Position numbers and translations under genes: made by a program | Source: Nonomuraea wenchangensis | GTDB lineage: Bacteria > Actinomycetota > Actinomycetes > Streptosporangiales > Streptosporangiaceae | Direction: 5' to 3' | Assembly: GCF_900111685.1 (NCBI RefSeq) | Contig: NZ_FOHX01000016.1 | Span: 1 to 64,000, forward strand | Length of the DNA stretch: 64,000 bases | Part shown: positions 50,637-59,267 of the stretch, piece by piece | Layout: every line of letters starts with the position of its first letter | Position numbering within the stretch: position 1 is the stretch's first letter | The notes under the pieces: model-generated | What the model was told of the DNA's origin: nothing | What the model saw: the letters and a program-made list of their open reading frames with translations, nothing else | The model's database searches: none

Positions 50637-51784
50637 CCGGCCGGCTTGGGCCGCAGGGCGGCGTCCACGGCGGCGGCGGAGAGCACGTGCTCCATCACGA
50701 TCACCGCCATCCCGGCGATCCCCGCCCGCCCGCCCAGCGACGAGGTGACGATCTCCAGGTTCCTCGTCGTGTACGGCAGGCTCCGCCGGTAGACGACCTC
50801 GCGGATCCCGGTCAGATAGTGCTCCCGCGTCTCGGCCATGTCCCCGGCCAGCACCAGCGCGGCCGGGTTGAGCAGGCTGACCGCCGTGGCCAGCACCACG
50901 CCGAGCGTGCGCCCGGCCTCCTGGGTGCGGGCGATGGCCGCGGGGTCGCCGGTCTGCACCAGCCGGACCACGTCCAGGCTGGACTCCTGGCCGAGGTCGG
51001 CGGCGAGGGCCCGCCCGCTCGCCAGCGAGGCCACGCAGCCGCGCGAGCCGCAGGTGCACACGCGGTCGTCGCTCTCGCGGATGCGTACGTGCCCGATGTT
51101 GCCCGCGGCCTCCTCGACGCCCCGGTAGATCTGGCCGTCGAGCACGATGCCGGTGCCGATGCCGGTCGAGACCTTGACGAGGAGCAGCGCGTCGCTCCCG
51201 CGCCAGGACGTCCACCACTCGCCCAGCGCCATCGCGTTGGCGTCGTTCTCGACCAGGATCGGCACGTCGTAGCCCGCGCCGACGGCCTCGCCCACCGGGA
51301 AGTCGTCCCAGCCGGGCATGAGGAAGGAGCGGATCACCCGCCCGCTGACGTGGTCGACCGAGCCGGGCAGGTCGATCCCGATGCCGCACACCTCGCCCGG
51401 CAGGCGGCCGGCCCGGTCCAGTAACCGCTGGAAGCACTCGCGCACCCACGACAGCACCGCCTCGGGGCCGAGGTCGATGCGCAGGCCGGCGCTCTCCTCG
51501 GCGAGCGGGCGGGCCGCGAGGTCGGTGAGCGCCACCCGCGCGTGGATGGCGCCGAGGTCGGCGACGAGCATGAGGCGCCGCCCGGCGTCCACGTCGAGGA
51601 CCGAGGGCGGTCGCCCGCCCCCGGACGCCCCGACGCCGGACTCGTGGATGTAGCCGGCATCGATGAGCCGGTCGACCCGGTCGGTGATCGTCGAGCGGGA
51701 CAGGCCGGTGTGCTCGATGAGTTCCTTGCGCGTCCGGCAGGTGCCGTTCCGGATGAGCTGGAGGATCTGCCCTGCCGTCAGCAT
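50633..51784 (-). CDS. ROK family transcriptional regulator
   Basis: The 383 residues have an N-terminal winged helix (about 1-65, 'RTRKELIEHTGLSRSTITDR') and a ROK sugar-kinase-like domain with 'VENDANAMALGEW', 'STGIGTGIV' and the zinc site 'GHVRI ... CTCGSRGC'. The usual Glu of the GE-x-GH motif is Asn (AGNIGH), so catalysis is doubtful and a regulator of the NagC/XylR type is likely. It lies 5 bp after the last permease and probably senses the imported sugar. Confidence 0.9.
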   Translation of the reverse strand: MLTAGQILQLIRNGTCRTRKELIEHTGLSRSTITDRVDRLIDAGYIHESGVGASGGGRPPSVLDVDAGRRLMLVADLGAIHARVALTDLAARPLAEESAGLRIDLGPEAVLSWVRECFQRLLDRAGRLPGEVCGIGIDLPGSVDHVSGRVIRSFLMPGWDDFPVGEAVGAGYDVPILVENDANAMALGEWWTSWRGSDALLLVKVSTGIGTGIVLDGQIYRGVEEAAGNIGHVRIRESDDRVCTCGSRGCVASLASGRALAADLGQESSLDVVRLVQTGDPAAIARTQEAGRTLGVVLATAVSLLNPAALVLAGDMAETREHYLTGIREVVYRRSLPYTTRNLEIVTSSLGGRAGIAGMAVIVMEHVLSAAAVDAALRPKPAG

Positions 51785-51789
51785 GCGTG

Positions 51790-52635
51790 CTATCCCTTCT
51801 CTGCTCCAGCCGTCAGCCCTTCGGTCAGCAGGCGTTCACTGGCGAAGAACACGATCACGATCGGCAACGTGAGGACCACCGACCCCGCCATCAGCACCGT
51901 CGTCGGGATCTCGATGCTGCCCGCGAGCTGCGACAGCCCGAGGGAGACCGTCCAGCTCTCGCGCTTCTCCACGAGGAAGAGCAGGGCGAACAGGAACTCG
52001 TTCCAGGCGATCATGAAGGCGTAGAGTCCGGTGGCCATCAGCGCGGGCTTCGACAGCGGCAGCACCACGCGCCAGATGGTCGACAGTCTCGTGCATCCGT
52101 CGATCGCGGCCGCCTCCTCCACGCTCCGCGGCACGGTCTCGAAGTAGTTGCGGAGCATGTATACCGTGACGGGCACCGTTTGCGCGATATACACGAGGAT
52201 CAAGCTGGCCAGGGACCCGCGCAGCCCGAGCATGGTGAAGAGCACGAACAGCGGGATGGCCAGCACGATCGCCGGGAACAGGTAGACCGCGAGGAACAGG
52301 AAGTGCACCTGCCGCCGGCCGAAGAAGCGCAGCCGCGCCACCGCGTACGCGCCCGGGATCGAGATCAGCAGCGTGACCGCCACCGACGCGACCGCCACGA
52401 TCGCGCTGTTGCGCATGAACGTCAGGAAACCCTGCTTGGTGAGGACGTCCACGTAGGTGTCGAGAGTGAACCGTTCCGGCCAGATGGAGCCCGGGTCCAG
52501 GATGAGCTCCTGGATGTCGCGGACCGACAGCGTCACCATGTAGAGGAACGGGAAGGCGGTGGCCAGGAAGAGCGCCAGGATCACCACCGGCCTCAGCACC
52601 CGCAGCAGCCCGCGCTCGAACCTATCTCTGCTCAC
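51790..52635 (-). CDS. ABC sugar permease, MalG type
   Basis: The 281 residues have six membrane helices and the EAA loop 'VEEAAAIDGCTRLSTIWRVV'. The N-terminus is 'VILALFLATAFPFLYMVTLS'. GTG 52635 overlaps the stop of the partner permease by 14 bp. The C-terminus ends 'SERLLTEGLTAGAEKG' as in this family. Confidence 0.91.
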   Translation of the reverse strand: MSRDRFERGLLRVLRPVVILALFLATAFPFLYMVTLSVRDIQELILDPGSIWPERFTLDTYVDVLTKQGFLTFMRNSAIVAVASVAVTLLISIPGAYAVARLRFFGRRQVHFLFLAVYLFPAIVLAIPLFVLFTMLGLRGSLASLILVYIAQTVPVTVYMLRNYFETVPRSVEEAAAIDGCTRLSTIWRVVLPLSKPALMATGLYAFMIAWNEFLFALLFLVEKRESWTVSLGLSQLAGSIEIPTTVLMAGSVVLTLPIVIVFFASERLLTEGLTAGAEKG

Positions 52636-53542
52636 GTTCGCCTCCCGCGAAGAACCGCAGGTAGATGGCCAGGAAGACGACCAGGAACACGGCGAGGACG
52701 AGGGCCTGCGCGGCCGCGGCCCCGATGTCGTCGCGCGAGGTCAGGAAGTTGTAGACCCGTACGCTGACCACCTCGGTGCCGGCCCCGCCGCCGGTCAGCA
52801 GATAGACGTCGTCGAACTTGGTGAAGGTGAACACGAAGCGCAGCACCGCCAGCAGCGCGACCGTACGCCAGAGCTGCGGCATGATCACGTACCGGAAGCG
52901 CTGGGTGGGCGTCGCGCCGTCCACCACCGCGGCCTCGTCCAGCTCGCCCGGCAGGGCCTGGAGGCGGGCCAGGATGAACAGGAACGCGAACGGGAAGTAC
53001 CGCCACGCCTCGAACGCGATCACCGTGAGCAGCGCCACCGGCACCTGCACGCCCAGGAACTCGCCCTTGGCCTGGGTGAGGAAGGCGATCGGCTCCCGCA
53101 GCCAGGTGTTGACGATGCCGTACTGCGGGTTGAGCATCGTCTCCCACAGGAACGCCACGGCCACGACCGGCGCGACGTACGGGATGAGGATCGAGGCCCG
53201 CACCAGCGTCCGCCCCCGGAACCTGTCGCGCAGCGCCAGCGCCGCCACCAGCCCGATCACGATGGACAGCCCGGTGCCCGCCACCGTGTAGACGAGGGTG
53301 TTGACCAGCGACGACCAGAAGCCGGGCTCGGAGACGACGTAGCCGAAGTTCTCCAGCGTGTAGTGGCCGAAGATGCCGGTCCGCCGGATGTTGATCAGCC
53401 GGGCGTCCTGGAACGCCAGCATGATCGCCCACAGCAGCGGCAGCACCACCACGACCAGCGTGATGACGAGCGTCGGCGAGATCAGCGAGAGTCCGGCCCG
53501 GCCCTCCTGCTGCCGCAGGGTGCGGGCAGGAGTCCGGCTCAC
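52622..53542 (-). CDS. ABC sugar permease, MalF type
   Basis: The 306 residues show six helices. The EAA loop is 'LDEAAVVDGATPTQRFRYVI' and the family string 'LLTGGGAGTEVVSVRVYNF' is present. GTG 53542 overlaps the binding-protein stop (GTGA), which sets the start. It is the partner of the MalG-type permease. Confidence 0.91.
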   Translation of the reverse strand: MSRTPARTLRQQEGRAGLSLISPTLVITLVVVVLPLLWAIMLAFQDARLINIRRTGIFGHYTLENFGYVVSEPGFWSSLVNTLVYTVAGTGLSIVIGLVAALALRDRFRGRTLVRASILIPYVAPVVAVAFLWETMLNPQYGIVNTWLREPIAFLTQAKGEFLGVQVPVALLTVIAFEAWRYFPFAFLFILARLQALPGELDEAAVVDGATPTQRFRYVIMPQLWRTVALLAVLRFVFTFTKFDDVYLLTGGGAGTEVVSVRVYNFLTSRDDIGAAAAQALVLAVFLVVFLAIYLRFFAGGEREQR

Positions 53543-54906
53543 TCCCTGATCCCGCGCTTGATGGACTCGACGTCGGCCTTGGCCTGGTCGGCGGCGGCCT
53601 GCGGGGTGAGCGAGCCGTCGACCAGCGCGCTCAGCGCCTTCGGCACCGGCAGCTCGCCCATGGTGGCGCCGACCAGCTTGCCCTGGCCCTGGGGGATGCC
53701 CCAGCGGGCGAAGGTGTCGGGGCTCTCGCGCAGGGTGGTGAGCACGTCGGCCGGGTAGATCTCCGACAGCGGCTTTTTGGTGTCGACGCCGGCGGGCAGC
53801 TTGTCCCACTGCTCGGCGAAGGTCGTCCTGGTGGGGAACTTGCCCTCAGGGGCCATGCCGAGCCAGCGCGCGTAGCCCTCGTCCATCATGTACGTCACGA
53901 ACGCGCTCGCCGGCTCCTTGGCCGCGTCGCGGGTGACGGCCCACGAGACGATCTCGCCGTACTGGGCCGGGGCGCTGGCGTCGGGGCCCTTGAGCGCGGT
54001 GACGATGCCGGTGTTCCTGGCCAGCCACTCCGGGTCCTTGCGGCATTCGGGGCAGCTCGGCAGGGCGTCCTTCCTGAGCCCGGCCAGCTCGTCGAGAATG
54101 AACGACGACCAGATCATCATGGCCGCCTTGCCGGAGAAGTAGGTGGCTCTGGTGGTGTCGACGTCCTGTTTGCCCTTGACCGAGTAGTTTTTGGCCAGGT
54201 TCGCATAGAACTCGAATGCTTTGACGCATTGCGGCGAGTTAAGAACGACATTTCCGGAATTGTCGACCAGCTGGCAGCCGTTGGCCAGCGCCACGTGCTC
54301 GAAACTCTGCGCCGTGAACGAGTCCTTCGGCGCGATCGCCAGCGTTATGCCCGCCATCCCGCCGGTGTTCAGCTTCCGCGCGGCGGCCTCCAGCGCCTCG
54401 TACGTGTCCGGCGGACGCAGCCCGGCCTTCTCGAACAGGTCCTTGCGGTAGAGGATCAACTGCGCCCATCCGTCGCTCGGCACGGCCAGCAGCCTGCCGT
54501 CCGCCGTGTCGAGCTCCAGGGCGCGGGGGGAGAAGGTGTCCCGGCCGAGCCCGTCCACGATCCTGCCGGGCGTCTCGGTGTCGAGCAGGTCGTTGGCCTG
54601 CAGCTCCCGCACCGAGGCGAGGGGCAGCGCCCCGATGACGTCGGGCAGGTCGTCGGCGGCGGCAGCGGCGGTGACGGTCTGGCTGAACTGGTCCTCGGCG
54701 ACGCCCACCAGCTCCACCTGGATGCCGGTCTTCTTGGTGAACTCGGCGATGATCTGTCTCTGGACCGCCATGCGGTCCTCAAGGTTCTCCTCGGTCCACA
54801 CCGTGATCTTGGGGGCCGCGCCCTGCTCCTCGCCGCCGCCGCAGGCGGTCAGCGTGGCGGTCACCAGTAGGGCGGCGGAGAGGACGGCGGTAACCTTCTT
54901 CGGCAT
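53539..54906 (-). CDS. ABC sugar-binding lipoprotein
   Basis: The 455 residues begin with lipoprotein signal MPKKVTAVLSAALLVTATLT then AC (Cys22). It is a family 1 sugar receptor: 'TEENLEDRMAVQRQIIAEFT', 'VPSDGWAQLILYRKDLFEKA', 'GKAAMMIWSSFILDELAGLR'. The paired cysteines 'CPEC' and another Cys pair could form disulfides. ATG 54906 follows GGAGGAG. It starts the operon of receptor, two permeases and ROK, and is divergent from the catabolic genes at 55148. Confidence 0.92.
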   Translation of the reverse strand: MPKKVTAVLSAALLVTATLTACGGGEEQGAAPKITVWTEENLEDRMAVQRQIIAEFTKKTGIQVELVGVAEDQFSQTVTAAAAADDLPDVIGALPLASVRELQANDLLDTETPGRIVDGLGRDTFSPRALELDTADGRLLAVPSDGWAQLILYRKDLFEKAGLRPPDTYEALEAAARKLNTGGMAGITLAIAPKDSFTAQSFEHVALANGCQLVDNSGNVVLNSPQCVKAFEFYANLAKNYSVKGKQDVDTTRATYFSGKAAMMIWSSFILDELAGLRKDALPSCPECRKDPEWLARNTGIVTALKGPDASAPAQYGEIVSWAVTRDAAKEPASAFVTYMMDEGYARWLGMAPEGKFPTRTTFAEQWDKLPAGVDTKKPLSEIYPADVLTTLRESPDTFARWGIPQGQGKLVGATMGELPVPKALSALVDGSLTPQAAADQAKADVESIKRGIRE

Positions 54907-55059
54907 TGCACGCTCCTCCGGTTGGGGATATGCCGCCCTTACCCCGGGAGCAGTTGCCGCAACGTCCGCCACGCCACGCCGGGACCGGTAAGGTCGCTTT
55001 CCACAAGACACGCGGTCAGAAACCCCAATTACCTCAGCCGCATCGCGCGGAAGCCGTAG

Positions 55060-55140
55060 ACTTACGCCGGTTACGGGCGCAACTATCGTGTGCAAAAGAC
55101 CAATAAAGCTTCTACTTCTGTTTGATCATTAAGCGTAAGT
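55060..55140. promoter_or_regulatory. Divergent promoter with ACTTACGC/GCGTAAGT arms
   Basis: ACTTACGC (55060-55067) and GCGTAAGT (55133-55140) are perfect inverted 8-mers 65 bp apart. The DNA between is AT-rich (TTGATCATTAA). The second arm abuts the start of the MDR gene. Spacing suggests looping or paired half-sites, possibly for the ROK protein. Confidence 0.4.
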
Positions 55141-55147
55141 GTGGGGA

Positions 55148-56176
55148 ATGCGCGTCATCACGTTCGAGGAGCCGGGCCGTGTCCGCGTCGGCCTGGAAAC
55201 TCCCGCCGAGATCGTCCCCGGCTCCGTCCGGGTCCGGACGATCTACTCAGGCGTCTCGGCAGGCACCGAGCTCACCGCCTACCGCGGAACCAACCCCTAC
55301 CTCAACCGCAAGTGGGACACCGAGCGCCGCCTCTTCGTCGAGGGCCGCACCCACGCCTACCCCCTGAGCGGCTGGGGCTACCAGGAGGTCGGCGAGGTGG
55401 TGGAGGCGGCGCCCGACGTCGCCGACCCGCCCGTCGGCAGCCTCGTGTGGGGCATCTGGGGCCACCGGGCCGAGGCCGTCGTCCCGGCCGAGAAGCTGGT
55501 CGGGCACCTGCTGCCGCCCGGCGCCGACCCGCTCGGCGGCGTCTTCGCCCGCGTCGGCGCCATCGCGCTCAACGCCGTGCACGCCGCCGACATCCATCTC
55601 GGCGACCAGGTCGCGATCTTCGGCCAGGGCGTCATCGGCCTGCTGGCCACCCGCCTCGCCGTGCTCAGCGGCGCCCGCGTGGTCGCCGCCGACGCCATCC
55701 CCGACCGACTGGAGCTGGCCAGGAGGTTCGGCGCGGCCGAGACCTTCGACGTGCGCGGCGGCTCGGTCGCCGAGTTCACGCGCAAGCGCATCGCGGGCGC
55801 CGACACCGTCATCGAGCTCAGCGGCACCCACCTCGGGCTGCACGAGGCCATCAGGACCGTCCGCAGGGGCGGCCGGGTCGTGGCCGCCGGGTTCTACCAG
55901 GGCGACGGCGTCGGCCTGCGGCTCGGCGAGGAGTTCCACCACAACCAGGTCCAGCTCGTCTCCTCCCAGATCGGCGGCGTCGCCTCCTGGCTCAGCCACC
56001 GCTGGGACGTCGAACGGCTGCAGCGCACCTTCATGGAGCTCGTGCACCGCGGCGAGGTCGAGGTCGCCGAGCTGATCACCCACGTCGTCCCCGTCGAGCG
56101 GGCGGCCGAGGCGTTCGACCTGCTCGACAAGCACCAGTCCGAGGTGCTCCAGCTCGTCTTCCGATTCGAGGAGTGA
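55148..56176 (+). CDS. Zinc-motif-less MDR dehydrogenase, copy 1
   Basis: The 342 residues have the medium-chain dehydrogenase fold: GroES-like part, then Rossmann 'VAIFGQGVIGLLATRLAVLS'. The catalytic zinc Cys region reads 'YSGVSAGTELTAYRGTNPYL', with Ser in place of Cys, and the usual GHE is replaced ('GWGYQEVGEV'). It is therefore not a classical zinc alcohol dehydrogenase; BchC-like relatives are closest. It likely oxidises a sugar derivative. A paralogue lies at 58149-59267. ATG 55148 has GGGGA immediately before it. Confidence 0.85.
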   Translation: MRVITFEEPGRVRVGLETPAEIVPGSVRVRTIYSGVSAGTELTAYRGTNPYLNRKWDTERRLFVEGRTHAYPLSGWGYQEVGEVVEAAPDVADPPVGSLVWGIWGHRAEAVVPAEKLVGHLLPPGADPLGGVFARVGAIALNAVHAADIHLGDQVAIFGQGVIGLLATRLAVLSGARVVAADAIPDRLELARRFGAAETFDVRGGSVAEFTRKRIAGADTVIELSGTHLGLHEAIRTVRRGGRVVAAGFYQGDGVGLRLGEEFHHNQVQLVSSQIGGVASWLSHRWDVERLQRTFMELVHRGEVEVAELITHVVPVERAAEAFDLLDKHQSEVLQLVFRFEE

Positions 56177-56964
56177 CCGTGAAGCTCGCCGTCCAGGAGC
56201 AACTCTTGCCCGGCCGCTCCCTGCAGGAGAAGTTCGCCTTCGCCGTGGAGGCCGGCTTCGACGCGATCGAGCTGCGCGGCAAGGGCGACTTCCACTTCGC
56301 CGGCCGGCTCACCGAGCTCAAGCGGGCGCTGGCCGACGGCGTCGTCATGCCGACGGTCTGCGTGGACATGCCGCACTTCATCGGCGACTTCGACCCCGCC
56401 AAGCGCAAGGACGCGATCCAGCAGCTCCGCTCGCAGCTCACCGTCATCGGCGAGCTCGGCGGCATCGGCGTCATGACCCCCGCCTCCTGGGGGCAGTTCT
56501 CGCTCCGGCTGCCGCCGTTCGAGCCGCCGCGCAGCGCCGAGGAGGACCGCGAGGTGCTGACCGAGGCGCTCGGCGTCCTCGGCGAGCACGCGCAGCGCAA
56601 CGGCGTCCTGATCATGCTCGAACCGCTCAACCGGTACGAGAACCACATGGTCAACACCCTCGCGGACGCGGTCTCGTACTGCGCCATGGACTCCGTCAGG
56701 GTCGTCGGCGACACCTACCACATGAACATCGAGGAGGACGACCCCTGCCGCGCGCTGGCCGAGGCCGCCCCCTACCTCGCCCACATGCAGATCAGCGAGT
56801 CCAACCGGCACCAGCCGGGCACCGGCCACCTCGACTGGGGCGCCCAGCTCGCCACCCTCGACGCCTACGGCTACGACGGCTACCTCGCGCTCGAATGCCG
56901 CCTGCGCGGCGAGCCCGAGGTCGTGCTCCCGCAGACCGCGGCGTTCGTACGGAAGTTCCTGTGA
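56173..56964 (+). CDS. Sugar phosphate isomerase/epimerase family (TIM barrel)
   Basis: The 263 residues form an AP-endonuclease-2-type TIM barrel: 'EAGFDAIELRGKGDF', 'LIMLEPLNRYENHMVNTLAD' (metal-ligand Glu), 'VVGDTYHMNIEEDDPCRALA' (Asp, His), 'HMQISESNRHQPGTGHLDW', 'ALECRLRG'. Family members isomerise or epimerise sugars or keto-sugars with a divalent metal. GTG 56173 overlaps the previous stop. Translation is coupled to both neighbours. Confidence 0.88.
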   Translation: MTVKLAVQEQLLPGRSLQEKFAFAVEAGFDAIELRGKGDFHFAGRLTELKRALADGVVMPTVCVDMPHFIGDFDPAKRKDAIQQLRSQLTVIGELGGIGVMTPASWGQFSLRLPPFEPPRSAEEDREVLTEALGVLGEHAQRNGVLIMLEPLNRYENHMVNTLADAVSYCAMDSVRVVGDTYHMNIEEDDPCRALAEAAPYLAHMQISESNRHQPGTGHLDWGAQLATLDAYGYDGYLALECRLRGEPEVVLPQTAAFVRKFL

Positions 56965-58280
56965 TCCCGCGCGAGGCCGTGCGCGTCCTGGTGTCGAACT
57001 GGGACGGCAACCACACGGTCCCCTCCCGCCGGCTGTACCCCCACCAGTGGAGCTGGGACTCCGCCTTCATCGCCATCGGCCACTCCCGCTGGTCGCCGCG
57101 GCGCGGCCGGGCCGAGCTGCTCAGCCTCCTCGGCGCGCAGTGGCGCGACGGCCGGGTGCCGCACATCGTGTTCAACCCCCGGGTGCCCGACGGCGCCTAC
57201 TTCCCCGGCCCCGACTTCTGGCAGGTCCGCGCGCCCTCCGGCACCTCGACCTCCGGCATCGTCCAGCCGCCGGTGCACGCCCTGGCCGCGTGGAGGACCC
57301 ACCTGGCCGAGCCCGACCCGGCGTTCCTGCGCCGCGTCTACCCCAAGCTCGTGGCCCAGCAGGAGTTCCTGCGCGCGGCCCGGCGCTCGCCCGAGGGCCT
57401 GATCGCCATCGTGCACCCGTGGGAGTCGGGCATGGACAACAGCCCGGCCTGGGACCAGCCGCTGCACGCCGTGCACGACCGCCCCACCGGCTACGTCCGG
57501 CGCGACCTCGGCACCGTCGACGCCGACGAGCGGCCCACCGACCGCGACTACGAACGTTACGTCGCCCTCGCCAGGGCCTACCGCGACTCCGGCTACCTCA
57601 GCCCCGGCGCGTTCCAGGTCGAGGACCCGCTGTTCAACGCCGCCTACGGCCAGGCCGAGCACGTGCTCGCACTGATCGCCGCCGAGCTCGGCCTCGACCC
57701 CGAGCCGCACCGGCACGAGGCCGCCGCCGTCACCGCCGCCATGGTCGAGCACCTGTGGGACGGCGCGCTCTTCCAGCCCCGCGACCTGGTCGCCGGCCGG
57801 ATGATCCGCTCCGACAGCGCCGCCGGCCTCACCCCGCTCCTGCTGCCCGGCCTGCCGGGCGACGTCGTCGAACGGCTGATCTCGACCGCGCTCGACCGGT
57901 TCGCGCTCAAGGACGGCGTACTGCCCAGCTTCTCGCCCGCCGCGCCCGACTTCGACCCCGTGCGCTACTGGCGCGGGCCGAGCTGGGTCAACCTGAGCTG
58001 GCTGATCTGGCAGGGGCTCAGCGAGCACCGCCCCGAGTTGGCCCGGCCGGTCGCCGAGGGCATCGTCCGGGTGATCGCCCGGTCGGGCTTTCGCGAGTAC
58101 TTCGACCCGTTCACCCTGCGCGGCCACGGCTGCTCGGACTTCAGCTGGTCAGCCGCCCTCCTCCTCGACCTCGTGGCGGAGCACGGCCTGGAGGCTCTGA
58201 CGCCGCCGGGCGGCGAGGTCGCCGAGGAGCAGGGGAGCGTCACGGAAGCCGACGACATCGGTGACCAGGTGCCGGCGTAG
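56961..58280 (+). CDS. GH63/MGH1-like glycoside hydrolase
   Basis: The 439 residues are an (alpha/alpha)6 barrel: 'YPHQWSWDSAFIAIGHSRWS' near the start, 'HPWESGMDNSPAWD' (catalytic-acid region) at about 153-166, and 'YWRGPSWVNLSWLIWQGL' with the usual second motif. The form is close to mannosylglycerate/glucosylglycerate hydrolases and other GH63-like enzymes. There is no signal peptide, so it should act on an imported or internal glycoside. GTG 56961 overlaps the isomerase stop. The last 132 bases overlap the convergent MDR gene. Confidence 0.85.
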   Translation: MIPREAVRVLVSNWDGNHTVPSRRLYPHQWSWDSAFIAIGHSRWSPRRGRAELLSLLGAQWRDGRVPHIVFNPRVPDGAYFPGPDFWQVRAPSGTSTSGIVQPPVHALAAWRTHLAEPDPAFLRRVYPKLVAQQEFLRAARRSPEGLIAIVHPWESGMDNSPAWDQPLHAVHDRPTGYVRRDLGTVDADERPTDRDYERYVALARAYRDSGYLSPGAFQVEDPLFNAAYGQAEHVLALIAAELGLDPEPHRHEAAAVTAAMVEHLWDGALFQPRDLVAGRMIRSDSAAGLTPLLLPGLPGDVVERLISTALDRFALKDGVLPSFSPAAPDFDPVRYWRGPSWVNLSWLIWQGLSEHRPELARPVAEGIVRVIARSGFREYFDPFTLRGHGCSDFSWSAALLLDLVAEHGLEALTPPGGEVAEEQGSVTEADDIGDQVPA

Positions 58281-59267
58281 GCGCGGGCCCCACTCCCTGA
58301 GCAGGCCGATCGTCTCGTACGACAGCCGCTCCCTGTCCCAGGCGTGCGCCAGCCCGCGCGGCACCCGGCCGATCTGCGCGCAGCGCACCGACAGGCCGTT
58401 GTGGTGGAACTCCTCGCCGAGCCGCACCTCGCCCGCGCCCTCGGTGTAGAAGGCCAGGTCCACCAGCGTGCCCTGGGGGCGGAGCAGGCGCAGCCCGAGG
58501 GCGAGCGCGCGGGCCCGGCCGCGGCACTGGAACACCACGTCCGCGCCCCGGTCCTGCGGGCCGTGCCGCCAGCGCCGCTTCAACGTCACCGCCGGGTCGT
58601 CATCCGTGTCGTCTTGGGAAGCGGCCAGGACGTCCGCGCCCAGGGCCGCGGCTACCTCCAGCCTGGCCGGGGTCTCGTCCACGACGACGACCTCGGCCGC
58701 GCCGCCGTGCATCGCGAAGCAGGCCACCAGCAGGCCGACCACGCCCGCGCCCACGACCACGACCCGCCGGCCGTGCACGCCGTCGCCGAGCCGCCGCGCG
58801 GCCGGGCCGTACAGGTCGTGGGCGGCGTGCAGCAGGCCGTTGGCGCAGATGGGGCCCATGTGGGCGACGTAGACGCCGAGCAGCGGGTCGAGGTCTTCCG
58901 GCAGCTCGACGAAGCGGTCGGCGAGCGGATCGGCGACGTACGCGGTGCGGTGCCCGTACGCCATGGCGACCCGCGCGCCCTCGCGCACGGCCGTGGTCCG
59001 GGTCTCCACCACCTGGCCGACCTGCATGTAGCCGATGCCGCGCACCGGGTACTCGATCGACGGCGTGCCCGGCACGAACAGGCCGAGCTCGCGGTCGAAG
59101 GTGGCGTTCAGGTAGGGGTTGTCGCCCTTGACGTAGGTCAGCTCGGTCCCGGCGGAGACGCCGCTGTACGCCGTCGCCACCCTGAACCCGCCCTCGGGGA
59201 CTTCGGGCAGCTTCTCCTCGACCAGCGCGACCCTGCCGGGAGCCTCGATCGTGAGCACCTCACCCAT
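58149..59267 (-). CDS. Zinc-motif-less MDR dehydrogenase, copy 2
   Basis: The 372 residues share the paralogue's signature 'YSGVSAGTELTYVKGDNPYL' and Rossmann 'VVVVGAGVVGLLVACFAMHG'. As in copy 1, the catalytic Cys is Ser and the GHE motif is missing ('GIGYMQVGQVV'). It has a longer insert (SQDDTDDDPAVTLKRRWRHG). ATG 59267 lies 8 bp inside the end of the Gfo/Idh gene. Presumably it oxidises the same sugar class as the first copy. Confidence 0.85.
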   Translation of the reverse strand: MGEVLTIEAPGRVALVEEKLPEVPEGGFRVATAYSGVSAGTELTYVKGDNPYLNATFDRELGLFVPGTPSIEYPVRGIGYMQVGQVVETRTTAVREGARVAMAYGHRTAYVADPLADRFVELPEDLDPLLGVYVAHMGPICANGLLHAAHDLYGPAARRLGDGVHGRRVVVVGAGVVGLLVACFAMHGGAAEVVVVDETPARLEVAAALGADVLAASQDDTDDDPAVTLKRRWRHGPQDRGADVVFQCRGRARALALGLRLLRPQGTLVDLAFYTEGAGEVRLGEEFHHNGLSVRCAQIGRVPRGLAHAWDRERLSYETIGLLREWGPRLRRHLVTDVVGFRDAPLLLGDLAARRRQSLQAVLRHEVEEEGG

